From positions 84,048 to 148,047 of the forward strand of contig CAJXYM010000001.1 of NCBI GenBank assembly GCA_913063045.1: a stretch of 64,000 nucleotides of DNA, given 5' to 3'. The notes beneath the pieces are model-generated. The model did not search any database. It saw nothing but the letters and a program-made list of their open reading frames with translations, and had not been told where the DNA came from. Positions 17,693 to 27,539 of this stretch are shown in pieces. The DNA is from an uncultured Flavobacteriales bacterium (GTDB taxonomy: Bacteria; Bacteroidota; Bacteroidia; Flavobacteriales; BACL11). How positions within the stretch are numbered: the stretch's first letter is position 1; the number at the start of each line of letters is the position of its first letter. The translations under genes were made by a program, and so were the position numbers.

Positions 17693-19834
17693 ATGAAAAA
17701 AATAATATTAATAGGATTACTTACTTTTTTAACAATATCTGTATATTCACAAGCGACCCTTCCAACTACATGGAGCTTTGCAAATGTTAATCTTCCTGCT
17801 GGATGGACTGAATCAGGAACTAATTTTTACACTGCTTCAGGAAATACTCCTCCAGCAATGAAATTTGATGGTACAGGTGATTATTTAATTATAAATGTTA
17901 ATAGTAACCCCGGTGATTTAACTTATTATCTTACAGGGAATGGGTTTTCAGGAGGAACTTTTAATGTTGAAGAGTCTGATTTTGGTAATATTTGGACAAC
18001 TCTAAATACGCATAATTCACCACCAAATGCAAGCTATACAATGTTTACAGATATTCCACAATCAACAACAAGATTTATACGATTCATATATACGAATAAA
18101 GTATCTGGTAACATTGGCCTGGATGATGTAAGTGTTGACATTGGAGCATCTACTCCTGCTCAGGAGATTAATGTAACACAGTCAGGTAATTCACTAGTTA
18201 CAGGCAGTACTTATATTGTAAATTCCCCAGTATCTGTACCAAATGCAACAACATTTTTAATTGAAAATCTAGGAACTTTAGATACATTAAATATTACGTC
18301 TGCCACAATTTCTGGAATAAATTCATCTGATTTTTCTGTAGTTTCTTTTCCGTCAAATGTAGCGGCGACTAATTCAGAGATATTGATATTAAACTTTACC
18401 CCTTCAGCTTCAGGAACTAGAACAGCAGTTTTGAATATTGTCAGCAATGATGTAGATGAGCCTAATTATATTATTAATTTATATGGAATTGGAGGGACTT
18501 TAGCATCTGAGCCAATACAGCAAGCAGCAAATTTGATGTTTGCAAATATTAAAACATTTACTATTAGTGCTTCCTTTAACCCTACTGATTCAGTTGATGG
18601 ATATTTAGTTTTAAGAAAGAAAGGATCAGCTATTACTTCATTTCCTTTGGACGGAACTGTTTATCAAAGAGGTGATATTATTGGAGATGCTCAAGTAGTA
18701 TACAGTAGTAACATAACCTCTGTAACTCCAAATAATATTGTAGCAGGCACAGATTATTATTTTGCTATTTTTAGTTATAATGGCCCAAATATTTTTAGAA
18801 ATTACTTAATAAATACTCCTCTAACTGGTAATATTATAACCCCTAATTCAATGATGTCTTCTACATACTATGATAACATCAGTACTTCGTCTTTTTCCTT
18901 TATGAATGATTTACATGCTTTAACTAATCCTCATCAAGCTCAATATTATAGTTATTATGATGATCTAATGATCGCTTTTTTTGAATCTAGAGATACAACA
19001 TTAGACAGGAGAGTTGTGACTTGTGTTTATAGTGGTGAAAATAAGATCTACAGCGAACCTTTTGATTTTTCTGCAACTGGTTATAGTCGTGAGCATACTT
19101 ATTGTCATAGCTGGATGCCAACAAATCCTGCACAAAATCTTCCTGAATATAGTGACTTTCATCACCTATTCCCGTCAAATTTAAATTCAGCAAATATTTT
19201 AAGAAGTAATAACCCTTTAGGAGAAGTTACAAATGTGACAACTTCTTTTTTAGGCTGTAAATCTGGAACTAATGCAAATGGACAAGTTGTTTTTGAGCCT
19301 AGAGATGAACATAAAGGTGATGCAGCAAGAGCTATTATGTACGAAGCAATTTGTTATACATCAATAAATGGAAATAGCTGGGCTCTTCCTAGCTATCAAG
19401 ACCAAATGATACTGAAAAACTGGCATTTTCAAGATCCTCCAGATAATTGGGAGATTGCAAGAAATGACTTTATTGACTCTATTCAAAATAATAGAAATCC
19501 ATTTATTGATAGTATTAACTATGTATGCTTTATTGATTTTTCAAATATGTCATATGATCCTTCTGCTTGTACACCATCATCGAATCAAGAGTTCTTAAAC
19601 CTTGGTTTTATTATTTATCCAAATCCATGTACAGACCAATTAAATATGTATGTTGATGCTACAACGATATCATCATATCAAATAATAGATAATTTAGGAA
19701 ATATCGTTTTAAGTAAAGATGTCAATAGTCTAACAATAGTCAAATTAAATGTTTCAAAGCTAAATAGTGGAATATATTCCGTTAATGTAGTTACTCCATC
19801 TGGCAGGGCTCAAAAAACTATTGTGATTCAGTAA
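17693..19834 (+). CDS. Secreted endonuclease I family protein with T9SS sorting domain
   Basis: 713 residues in four parts. A signal peptide (to about VYSQ) is followed by an N-terminal jelly-roll-like region (about 20-150) and a choice-of-anchor D-like module (about 155-275, ending DEPNYIINLYGIGG). Next comes an endonuclease I (EndA/NucM) domain at about 385-620 and a C-terminal T9SS type A domain (IIYPNPCTDQ, ending KTIVIQ). The nuclease motif SREHTYCHSWMP and the following DFHHLFPS and RSNNPLG are the conserved H-N-type catalytic region. It should degrade DNA or RNA outside the cell. It begins 18 bases after the TonB receptor, so the two are almost certainly co-transcribed. Confidence 0.92.
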   Translation: MKKIILIGLLTFLTISVYSQATLPTTWSFANVNLPAGWTESGTNFYTASGNTPPAMKFDGTGDYLIINVNSNPGDLTYYLTGNGFSGGTFNVEESDFGNIWTTLNTHNSPPNASYTMFTDIPQSTTRFIRFIYTNKVSGNIGLDDVSVDIGASTPAQEINVTQSGNSLVTGSTYIVNSPVSVPNATTFLIENLGTLDTLNITSATISGINSSDFSVVSFPSNVAATNSEILILNFTPSASGTRTAVLNIVSNDVDEPNYIINLYGIGGTLASEPIQQAANLMFANIKTFTISASFNPTDSVDGYLVLRKKGSAITSFPLDGTVYQRGDIIGDAQVVYSSNITSVTPNNIVAGTDYYFAIFSYNGPNIFRNYLINTPLTGNIITPNSMMSSTYYDNISTSSFSFMNDLHALTNPHQAQYYSYYDDLMIAFFESRDTTLDRRVVTCVYSGENKIYSEPFDFSATGYSREHTYCHSWMPTNPAQNLPEYSDFHHLFPSNLNSANILRSNNPLGEVTNVTTSFLGCKSGTNANGQVVFEPRDEHKGDAARAIMYEAICYTSINGNSWALPSYQDQMILKNWHFQDPPDNWEIARNDFIDSIQNNRNPFIDSINYVCFIDFSNMSYDPSACTPSSNQEFLNLGFIIYPNPCTDQLNMYVDATTISSYQIIDNLGNIVLSKDVNSLTIVKLNVSKLNSGIYSVNVVTPSGRAQKTIVIQ

Positions 19835-19854
19835 CTAATTATATGTAAAAGGGT

Positions 19855-21495
19855 TTATGCTTTTTTAAATATCCTTTCTACTCTTTGAGCAAAATACATT
19901 AAATATAGGAAGCAGAAAACAGTAACCCAGTATGAGCTATGAATACCAATTATATCCGCTAATTTCCCTTGTATAGGAGGTATGATAGCCCCTCCAAGAA
20001 TCATCATAACTAGAAAAGCAGATCCTTGAGAGGTGTATTTCCCAAGACCTTTTATACTGAGGGCGAAAATTGATGGCCACATAATTGAGCAAAATAGTCC
20101 TCCGCTAAGAAAAGCAAATATCGCAATTGTTCCAGTTGTAAATAATCCTATTAACATAGCTAATACACCTAAAAGTCCAAAGGTTTTTAGTGTTAAAGCA
20201 GGTTTGTCTTTACCTATAAAGAATCCTGCTATTTGTATTGCTACACATATCGCAAAGGCAAATAAATGTTTTACTTCAAAACCAGAGATTGCATTTACAG
20301 ATAAAACAACTCCAAAAGCAATATAAGGAACTAATATGTAAAGCCACTTTTTAAGCGAGTCAGAAGGATTAAATACTGTAATAGCTCCAGTCCATCTTCC
20401 AATCATTAGACCGCCCCAATACATTGAAATATATGGAGCAATTTGAGTATCATTTAAAGAGCCAAATGCAGAAGTTTTTAATAATTCTCCTAAATTACTT
20501 TGAATCGAAACTTCTACTCCTACATATGTGAAAATTGCTAACATTCCTAAAACAAGCTGTGGATATTGCATAGCTCCCCATCCTTCAGAATTCTTTTTTG
20601 CTAAGATATTTGAAATTAATAATCCTGCTACAACTACAACCAGACCGAGTAGAGAAAGATTTAAAATTAGAGAATCTGATGCTTCGCTTAAAGTTGCTCC
20701 ATCTGCTAAACCAACATACTGATTAAATACCTGATAAAAAATTAGTATTAATAAAATAGTTATTGAAATTAGAGATGTCATGGCCTTAGATGCACCCAAA
20801 AAACTTGAGTCTTCTTTTCCTTCTGGAAGTTTTTTTGAAAAATGGAATAATGTAGCTGCAGCTAAAAATAATATTCCTACGGCTATATAAAGATATTGAA
20901 CTACGGAAAGTGTAATATTTCCATCATTTATTTCTTTATTTAAATCTATATCTGCGCTAGCTGCTGTCCCAAATAAGGCTAATGAAACTACTATTGGACC
21001 AATTGCAGTTCCAAATGAGTTTACTCCGCCAGCAAGATTTAGTCTATGTGATCCTTTTGAAGGTTCTCCCAAAGAAATTGCAAAAGGATTTGCAGCCGTT
21101 TGTTGTAAAGAAAAGCCAAGCCCTACAATAAAAAGAGCTCCTAAAATATAAGTAAACGCAGAAGAATCTCCTGGGCTTGCACCATTAACAGCTATTACCA
21201 TTGCACATGCTCCTATAGCAGATAATAATAATCCTTTTACGATACTGCTCTTAAATCCCCAAGAATTCATAATATCTGTATTTCTTATGCTAGAAAATAT
21301 AAATAGCATAAGCGCGCCAATGTAGTAAGCTCCATAAAACGCAAAATCTATTAATTGACTTTGAAATTGATCTAAGTTAAAGAAGGTTTTGCAAAAAGGA
21401 ATAAACACACCATTACTTGCAGCAATAAATCCCCAAAAGAAGAATACTGTTACTAGAGTTAATAGTGCTTGTTTGTAGTTTTTATTATCGTTCAT
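19855..21495 (-). CDS. Sugar MFS permease, FucP/NagP type
   Basis: 546 residues, longer than the usual ~430 for FucP/glucose-galactose permeases. The N-terminal half is typical ([17 protein letters not shown], a QTAANPF-containing helix, the [15 protein letters not shown] motif). The additional length sits mid-protein, where two further hydrophobic segments flank a polar stretch (about residues 235-330). It imports a sugar by proton symport across the inner membrane. As the last gene of the N-glycan operon, seven bases after GH92, it most likely carries GlcNAc or mannose. The specificity is inferred from context. Confidence 0.88.
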   Translation of the reverse strand: MNDNKNYKQALLTLVTVFFFWGFIAASNGVFIPFCKTFFNLDQFQSQLIDFAFYGAYYIGALMLFIFSSIRNTDIMNSWGFKSSIVKGLLLSAIGACAMVIAVNGASPGDSSAFTYILGALFIVGLGFSLQQTAANPFAISLGEPSKGSHRLNLAGGVNSFGTAIGPIVVSLALFGTAASADIDLNKEINDGNITLSVVQYLYIAVGILFLAAATLFHFSKKLPEGKEDSSFLGASKAMTSLISITILLILIFYQVFNQYVGLADGATLSEASDSLILNLSLLGLVVVVAGLLISNILAKKNSEGWGAMQYPQLVLGMLAIFTYVGVEVSIQSNLGELLKTSAFGSLNDTQIAPYISMYWGGLMIGRWTGAITVFNPSDSLKKWLYILVPYIAFGVVLSVNAISGFEVKHLFAFAICVAIQIAGFFIGKDKPALTLKTFGLLGVLAMLIGLFTTGTIAIFAFLSGGLFCSIMWPSIFALSIKGLGKYTSQGSAFLVMMILGGAIIPPIQGKLADIIGIHSSYWVTVFCFLYLMYFAQRVERIFKKA

Positions 21496-21502
21496 TATTT
21501 AA

Positions 21503-24391
21503 TTATTTAATTATTATTTCATCTACAAAAATCCAAGTTTTTCCGCCGGCTCCAAGATGCCATTCAGGACAGATTCCATAGTTTTTTGCCTTTATTTTTA
21601 CATATCTTGTTTTAATTCCATTTATCTCTAATTGAATATCTTTATGAAAACTTCCTTCAATATTCTCTGGGGTTTCTGTGTTTATTTTGCCTAAATAATC
21701 ATAATTCTCACCATCCAATGAACTCCAGTATTCTACATTTTTTGGATAAAAAATCCATGATCTAATATCTTGATGACAGCCCAAAGATATAGATTTAATT
21801 TTTTGAATTTTGTTTAAATCTATTACTACTTCTAAGTTTTCTCTATATCCTTGCCAATTACCTGTTCTATAGTTTACTCCCCCTCGTAGTTGATCTATAA
21901 GAGTTTTATCTCCTGCTGCTGCATATTGATTTGCATATTTACTAGAGATTTGAATACTTTTACTATTATCAATTTTAAAATATTTTGCAGTAACTCGTTT
22001 ACTCTCTATCTTACCTTTTTTAGCGTAAATAGTTATTTCTGTATTATTAGAAATTACTATTGGAGATAGGTATTTTTGAAAACCTCTTCCTTTAATAGAG
22101 AAGAATATTTGCGAACTATCAACAGTCCCTAGCTCTATATAATGATCTTTTACAAATGTTTGACTCTTAGAGATAAAAAACGGTACTGCAACTATTTTAT
22201 TTGAAGTAATTATGGAATATGGACGATTTTCTTCTCCCCAACTACTTGGGTTTTCTCCCATATTAAAAAGTAGTTCACCTCCATTAGTTATAGTGCTGTG
22301 TTTTAAAAAACTATTATTAAACTCTTTACCATTTAGCGTGGCAGATTGTATATATATATTATCGCTATTCAGATTTTTAGTTCTTATTTTAAAGGTATTT
22401 CCATTTTCAAGATTAATAGTTGCCGCATCAAATAATGGCGTTCCAATTGTGTAATAATCTAAGCCTGGTGTTACTGGGTAAAATCCTAAACTACTTAAAA
22501 CATACCATGCAGACATTTGACCACAGTCTTCATTTCCAGATAAGCCATCTGGTAAATTTGAATACTGCTCATTCATAATTTGTGCTGTATATTTTTGTGT
22601 TTTTGATGGTTTTCCAATAAAATTATATAGATAGGCCATATGGTGGCTAGGCTCATTCCCATGGGCATATTGACCTATTAAACCGGTTACATCTGGCTGA
22701 TGTCTTCCTGAGGTAACGCTCGAAGATTCAAACATTGCGTCTAAATGTTTTTCATAAGATAATTCTCCACCTTTAAGTTTAATATGTCCTGATATGTCTT
22801 GCGGAACAAAGAGAGAGTATTGCCATGCATTTGCTTCAGTATAATTAAAGTTAACTTCTTCAGGCTTGAACGGACCAAACCAAGAATAAGAATTTTTACC
22901 TCTAAAAAATCCCGTTTCAGGGTCATAAAGATTTTTATAGTATTGAGCTCTTTTATAAAATCTCTTAGCTATCTCTTTTTTACCTAGTGAATCAGCCATA
23001 ACTGCTATGCACCAATCATCGTATGCATATTCTAAGTTCTTTGACACAGATTCTGGCTCATCACTTGCCCTTATAAATCCATTTTTTTTATAAGCTTTTA
23101 GACCATGTGTATTACTTTCAGCAGAAAGTACCATAGCATTTAATGCCATATCTGTATCATAATCTCTAATGCCTTTTATATATGCATCAACAATCACTGG
23201 AATAGCATGATAACCGATCATACAATCTGTATAATTACCAGCTAATTCCCATATCGGTAATTTTCCTCCATCTTGAAATTGCCTCAAAAGTGTTCTAATA
23301 AATTCGTTAGTTTTTTTAGTTTCTAAAATTGTAAAGAGAGGATGGCTTGCTCTAAAAGTATCCCAGAGTGAGAATACCGTATAATGATTATCAGGAGAAT
23401 TATGTTTTTTTAAATCCATACCATTATAATTTCCGTTAATATCGTTATAGGTATTAGGAGCTAGAAAAGAATGATATAAAGCAGTGTAGAATATTTCTTT
23501 TTTTTCTTTAGATTTTGTTTTAATTTGAATTTTATTTAGCTGATTATTCCAAATTGCTTGTGCGTTTTTTTTAGTTTGGTTAAAATCCAAATTTACTATT
23601 TCATTAAAGTTTTCGATTGCTCCTAGGCTATCAACAGCAGAAATTGAGACCTTAGTTACAAGAGGTTTTTTTAGTTTACCAAAAGTTAAACCTAAAATAT
23701 TTTTTTCATTATTAAGTGTGTAATTTATAAAAGGATGAGAAAGCTTTATTAAAAAATAAACTCTTTGTTCTCTTGCCCACTCATCTGAATATCTAAATCC
23801 TGAAATAGTCATACTATCAATAATGTTAATATTATGTTTTAAAAGTTTATCTCTGTGCTTTAAGTCTAAAATTAAATTAGCATTATCTTTTTTGCTATAT
23901 GAGTATTTATGAATTCCGCTTCTTAATGATGTTGTTAATTCTACATTAATGTCATAGTCTTCAAGAAAAACTTGATAATAGCCTGGTTCAGATTTTTCAT
24001 TATTATGTGAGAATTTCGAGCTATAGCCAAGTTCGTTGATTTGTTTATTTGAGTTTTTTGATTCTATAACACCATTTGAAAGGTTTACTTCTCCAGATGT
24101 TGGCATTAATAGAACGTCTCCATAATCTGATATTCCTGTACCGCTTAAGTGAGTATGGGAAAACCCATATATTATAGAGTCTGTATAATGATAGCCTCCA
24201 CATCCATCCCAACCTTCAAGTCTTGTGTCTGGGCTTAATTGCATCATTCCAAAAGGAAGAGAAACACCAGGATAGGTATGGCCATGTCCTCCTGTGCCTA
24301 TAAATGTATTAACATATTTAATTGGAGTATTGATGTTATTACATGAGATTGTTAGGGTAATAAGTATAAATAGTAAATTTTTCTTTTTCAT
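21503..24391 (-). CDS. GH92 exo-alpha-mannosidase with C-terminal discoidin-like domain
   Basis: 962 residues. Probable lipoprotein (short hydrophobic N-terminus, LTISCNN). The GH92 signature is complete: VNTFIGTGGHGHTYPGVSLP near residue 27, FSHTHLSGTG, the GNEDCGQMSAWYVLSSLGFYP catalytic-region motif, and WDTFRASHPLFT. GH92 enzymes are calcium-dependent inverting alpha-mannosidases, most acting on N-glycan mannose. From about residue 820 a F5/8 (discoidin)-like module follows, ending GGKTWIFVDEIIIK, which resembles the tail of the adjacent GH20. Its ATG overlaps the GH20 stop by four bases. Linkage specificity (1,2, 1,3 or 1,6) cannot be read. Confidence 0.94.
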   Translation of the reverse strand: MKKKNLLFILITLTISCNNINTPIKYVNTFIGTGGHGHTYPGVSLPFGMMQLSPDTRLEGWDGCGGYHYTDSIIYGFSHTHLSGTGISDYGDVLLMPTSGEVNLSNGVIESKNSNKQINELGYSSKFSHNNEKSEPGYYQVFLEDYDINVELTTSLRSGIHKYSYSKKDNANLILDLKHRDKLLKHNINIIDSMTISGFRYSDEWAREQRVYFLIKLSHPFINYTLNNEKNILGLTFGKLKKPLVTKVSISAVDSLGAIENFNEIVNLDFNQTKKNAQAIWNNQLNKIQIKTKSKEKKEIFYTALYHSFLAPNTYNDINGNYNGMDLKKHNSPDNHYTVFSLWDTFRASHPLFTILETKKTNEFIRTLLRQFQDGGKLPIWELAGNYTDCMIGYHAIPVIVDAYIKGIRDYDTDMALNAMVLSAESNTHGLKAYKKNGFIRASDEPESVSKNLEYAYDDWCIAVMADSLGKKEIAKRFYKRAQYYKNLYDPETGFFRGKNSYSWFGPFKPEEVNFNYTEANAWQYSLFVPQDISGHIKLKGGELSYEKHLDAMFESSSVTSGRHQPDVTGLIGQYAHGNEPSHHMAYLYNFIGKPSKTQKYTAQIMNEQYSNLPDGLSGNEDCGQMSAWYVLSSLGFYPVTPGLDYYTIGTPLFDAATINLENGNTFKIRTKNLNSDNIYIQSATLNGKEFNNSFLKHSTITNGGELLFNMGENPSSWGEENRPYSIITSNKIVAVPFFISKSQTFVKDHYIELGTVDSSQIFFSIKGRGFQKYLSPIVISNNTEITIYAKKGKIESKRVTAKYFKIDNSKSIQISSKYANQYAAAGDKTLIDQLRGGVNYRTGNWQGYRENLEVVIDLNKIQKIKSISLGCHQDIRSWIFYPKNVEYWSSLDGENYDYLGKINTETPENIEGSFHKDIQLEINGIKTRYVKIKAKNYGICPEWHLGAGGKTWIFVDEIIIK

Positions 24392-26559
24392 TCTATTATG
24401 ATTTGGTCTATAAATGTCCAGCTTTTTGATCCAGCTGCAGGATGTTCCATAGGAAGATTACCATAAGTCTTAGCAATAATTTTTATAAAACGTGTTTTTT
24501 GTTTTTGTGTGAAAATAAAATCTTTTATAAATTTTCCCTCCTTCATGGGGTCTGATTTATGATTAATAGTTTGGATCTTTTTAAACTCTTCACCATTTTT
24601 AGAGGTAAGTATTTCTACTTTTTGAGGAATAATAATCCAAGAAAGATGATATTGAAAGAAAGATGTTTGAACCTTTGAGAAAGTAGTTTCTTCTTCTAAG
24701 TCAATTATTACCTCAACATCCTTTCCAAAGAAACCTTGCCACTGCCCATCTCTAAAGTTTGTGTTATTTCCTGAAACACCATTTGTTAAAGACCCTTGTC
24801 CGGGATAGTTTTTATCAAAATTAGTTAGGTATTTTGTTTTTTTACCTAAAGCTAGATGATGATTTAGTGTTAATGATTTTTTAGCCGGAAATTTTCTTTT
24901 TGAGTTAACTTCTTTGACGTTAATAATTACGCTAGTATCTATCAAAAATGCATTTGTATATTTTTCCCACAGACCATTATTAAGACTGTATTCAATATCC
25001 ATATCATTATCGCCTTTTTCAATTTCAATTTGAAATTGATGATTAAGAACTGTGCTGTTTATTTTAATAGGAGTCTTTTCATATCCATATTTTACTCCTA
25101 AAACATCTAGTTTTTTATAATGTTTATCAACTCTTTTTTTAAACTCATTAAAGTTCTTTTCTTTTTTACTCCAGAGAACTTCGGAGATGGCTAATATTCT
25201 TGGGAAAACTTTTGAGTCAATAGTTTCCTGGGGGGCATGCTCACTCCACATATTACATTCTCCTCCAATTATATACTTGCTTTGTTCATTAGTTAGGCCT
25301 TTTGGAATAGGCTCAAAAGAATATACTTTTTTTAAATCTATAGCTTCTAGGTCATAATCAAAATAACAATGAGAGGTAGGAGACATAATTGCCTCGTGAT
25401 TATTTTGTGCAGCTATTACCCCACCTTCCATTCCTCGCCAAGACTGTATTGTTGCTGATGGAGCGATGCCACCTTCTATTATTTCATCCCATCCAATTAT
25501 TTTTTTTCCTTTACTCTCAATAAATTTTTCTATTCTTTTTATAAAGTATGATTGTAGTTCATGTTCATCTTTTAAATTTTGAGATTGTATTTTTTGTTGA
25601 CATTTCACACATTCCTTCCATCTAAATTTAGGAGCTTCATCACCTCCAATATGAATATATTTTGATGGAAATATTTCTATAACTTCAGTTAAAACATTTT
25701 CTAAGAATGTATAAACACTGTCGTTTCCAGCGCAGTAAATATCTTTAAAAACACCCCAATCATTTTCAACTTCTATTGATTTTCCTGTACAAGATAGTTG
25801 AGGGTAAGAAGCAATAGCGGCTACTGAATGTCCGGGAAGTTCAATTTCAGGAATAATTTCTACATGTCTAATTTGCGCATATTTAATTATTTCTATTAAG
25901 TCTTTTTTGGTGTAGAATCCTCCGTATTTTTCTCCATTCTTATTGTTTCTCCAAGCTCCTATTTCAGTTAGTTTTGGATACTTTTCTATTTCTACTCTCC
26001 AACCCTGATCTTCAGTTAAGTGAAGGTGTAAAATATTCATTTTATGATAAGCAAGTAGATCTATATATCTCTTTATAAATTCTTTGTCCATAAAATGTCT
26101 ACAACAGTCTAAAAGCATACCCCGCCACTTAAATCTTGGAAAATCATGAATTTCTACACAAGGAGTTACTATATCCTTTAATTCTTTGTATTTATTAGGA
26201 AGCAGCTGTATTAAACTTTGAATTCCGTGCATTTGTCCTTTGCCTGTTGCTGCCTCAATGATTATATTTTTTTTAGAGATATATAAAAAGTATTCTTCTT
26301 CTAAAAGATTAATATTCTTTTTAAGTATAATAGAATTTTTATTCCCATTAAGTTTAAATGGCAGCTGATTCTGAAGATATTTTGCTTCACTTAAAAATAA
26401 ACTATCATAGTTTATTCCTGTATCTGAGTTTAAATTAAAAGATCCAGTTTTATAAATAATATTCTGTGGATTAGGAATAATATTAGCTATTTCTTTTTTT
26501 TCTATTTTCTGAAAGCAGGAAGTTAATATAAGTATTAGTAACAAATAAATTCTGGTCAT
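24388..26559 (-). CDS. GH20 beta-N-acetylhexosaminidase with C-terminal discoidin-like domain
   Basis: 723 residues. Lipobox LTSC (Cys15). The GH20 N-terminal alpha/beta domain is followed by the TIM barrel beginning FKWRGMLLDCCRHF near residue 143. The catalytic Asp307-Glu308 pair sits in HIGGDEAPK, and WDEIIEGGIAPSATIQSW follows. It removes terminal GlcNAc or GalNAc by substrate-assisted catalysis. The last ~130 residues form a F5/8-like carbohydrate-binding module ending SKSWTFIDQIIIE, paralogous in appearance to the end of the neighbouring GH92. It overlaps the glycosylasparaginase gene by four bases (ATGA), indicating coupling. Confidence 0.95.
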   Translation of the reverse strand: MTRIYLLLILILTSCFQKIEKKEIANIIPNPQNIIYKTGSFNLNSDTGINYDSLFLSEAKYLQNQLPFKLNGNKNSIILKKNINLLEEEYFLYISKKNIIIEAATGKGQMHGIQSLIQLLPNKYKELKDIVTPCVEIHDFPRFKWRGMLLDCCRHFMDKEFIKRYIDLLAYHKMNILHLHLTEDQGWRVEIEKYPKLTEIGAWRNNKNGEKYGGFYTKKDLIEIIKYAQIRHVEIIPEIELPGHSVAAIASYPQLSCTGKSIEVENDWGVFKDIYCAGNDSVYTFLENVLTEVIEIFPSKYIHIGGDEAPKFRWKECVKCQQKIQSQNLKDEHELQSYFIKRIEKFIESKGKKIIGWDEIIEGGIAPSATIQSWRGMEGGVIAAQNNHEAIMSPTSHCYFDYDLEAIDLKKVYSFEPIPKGLTNEQSKYIIGGECNMWSEHAPQETIDSKVFPRILAISEVLWSKKEKNFNEFKKRVDKHYKKLDVLGVKYGYEKTPIKINSTVLNHQFQIEIEKGDNDMDIEYSLNNGLWEKYTNAFLIDTSVIINVKEVNSKRKFPAKKSLTLNHHLALGKKTKYLTNFDKNYPGQGSLTNGVSGNNTNFRDGQWQGFFGKDVEVIIDLEEETTFSKVQTSFFQYHLSWIIIPQKVEILTSKNGEEFKKIQTINHKSDPMKEGKFIKDFIFTQKQKTRFIKIIAKTYGNLPMEHPAAGSKSWTFIDQIIIE

Positions 26560-27536
26560 CTAATAAAAGATGATGCATTAATCATTTTGTTTAATCCGTT
26601 TTGATGTAAAGCATAATCAAAACCCGCTTGTACAGAATAAGAACCATGTTCCCCCTCTTTATTTATTGCGAGGTATCCAATCTGCATATTTTTATAATTT
26701 TGATTTTTCACTATTCTTGAGATGCCTTCCTCGCATGCTTCTTGTGGAGATGCGCCTTGTCTCATTAATTCAACAATTAAGAATGATCCTAGTGTTTTCA
26801 TAACCGCCTCACCAACTCCAGTTGCACAGCATCCTCCAACTTCATTATCTACAAACATTCCAGCACCTATAATCGGAGAGTCTCCAACCCGACCATGCAT
26901 TTTCCAGGCTAATCCAGATGTAGTACATGCACCAGAAATATTCCCTTTAAGGTCGATTGCTAAAAGTCCAATTGTATCATGATTTTCAACATTAATTATT
27001 GGTTTGTATTTAGAATCTTTTAGCCACTCTTCCCACTTTTCTTTTGCTTTATCAGTTAAAAGATCTTCTTTCTGAAACCCGTTTTTTAGAGCAAATTGTA
27101 ACGCTCCTTCTCCTGATAACATAACATGAGGAGTATTATCCATGACTTTCCTAGCTACGGATATTGGATGTTTTATATCTTGAAGAAAACTAACAGAGCC
27201 ACAATTACCTGTGTGATCCATTATACATGCATCTAATGTCACATGACCATCTCTGTCTGGCCATCCTCCATATCCTACGCTAGTACATTCTGGATCTGCC
27301 TCAGTTACATATACTCCTGCCTCAACAGCATCTATTGCGTCGAAACCATTATTAATTAATTTAAAGGCTTCTTCGTTGGCGTCTAAACCATGCTTCCAGG
27401 TAGATATAACAATTGGTAGTTTTTTAATTGAGTATTTATTTTTTCTGCTAAATTTTGCTGACGCTAGCTCTGGGGCTAATATTGCACCTATTGCTCCAAT
27501 AGATGTTTTTTTAATAAAACTTCTTCTATTTGACAT
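26556..27536 (-). CDS. N4-(beta-N-acetylglucosaminyl)-L-asparaginase (glycosylasparaginase)
   Basis: 326 residues. It cleaves the GlcNAc-Asn bond left after N-glycoprotein digestion. An N-terminal nucleophile hydrolase: autocleavage is expected before Thr188 in NHDTIGLLA, followed by the family motifs GRVGDSPIIGAG and GGCCATGVGEA. The N-terminus NRRSFIKKTSIGAIGA is a Tat signal, so the enzyme is probably exported folded to the periplasm. It lies three bases from the beta-mannosidase stop. A plain isoaspartyl peptidase is the main alternative, but the HDTIG/GRVGDSP motifs and the N-glycan context favour this assignment. Confidence 0.92.
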   Translation of the reverse strand: MSNRRSFIKKTSIGAIGAILAPELASAKFSRKNKYSIKKLPIVISTWKHGLDANEEAFKLINNGFDAIDAVEAGVYVTEADPECTSVGYGGWPDRDGHVTLDACIMDHTGNCGSVSFLQDIKHPISVARKVMDNTPHVMLSGEGALQFALKNGFQKEDLLTDKAKEKWEEWLKDSKYKPIINVENHDTIGLLAIDLKGNISGACTTSGLAWKMHGRVGDSPIIGAGMFVDNEVGGCCATGVGEAVMKTLGSFLIVELMRQGASPQEACEEGISRIVKNQNYKNMQIGYLAINKEGEHGSYSVQAGFDYALHQNGLNKMINASSFIR

Positions 27537-27539
27537 ATC

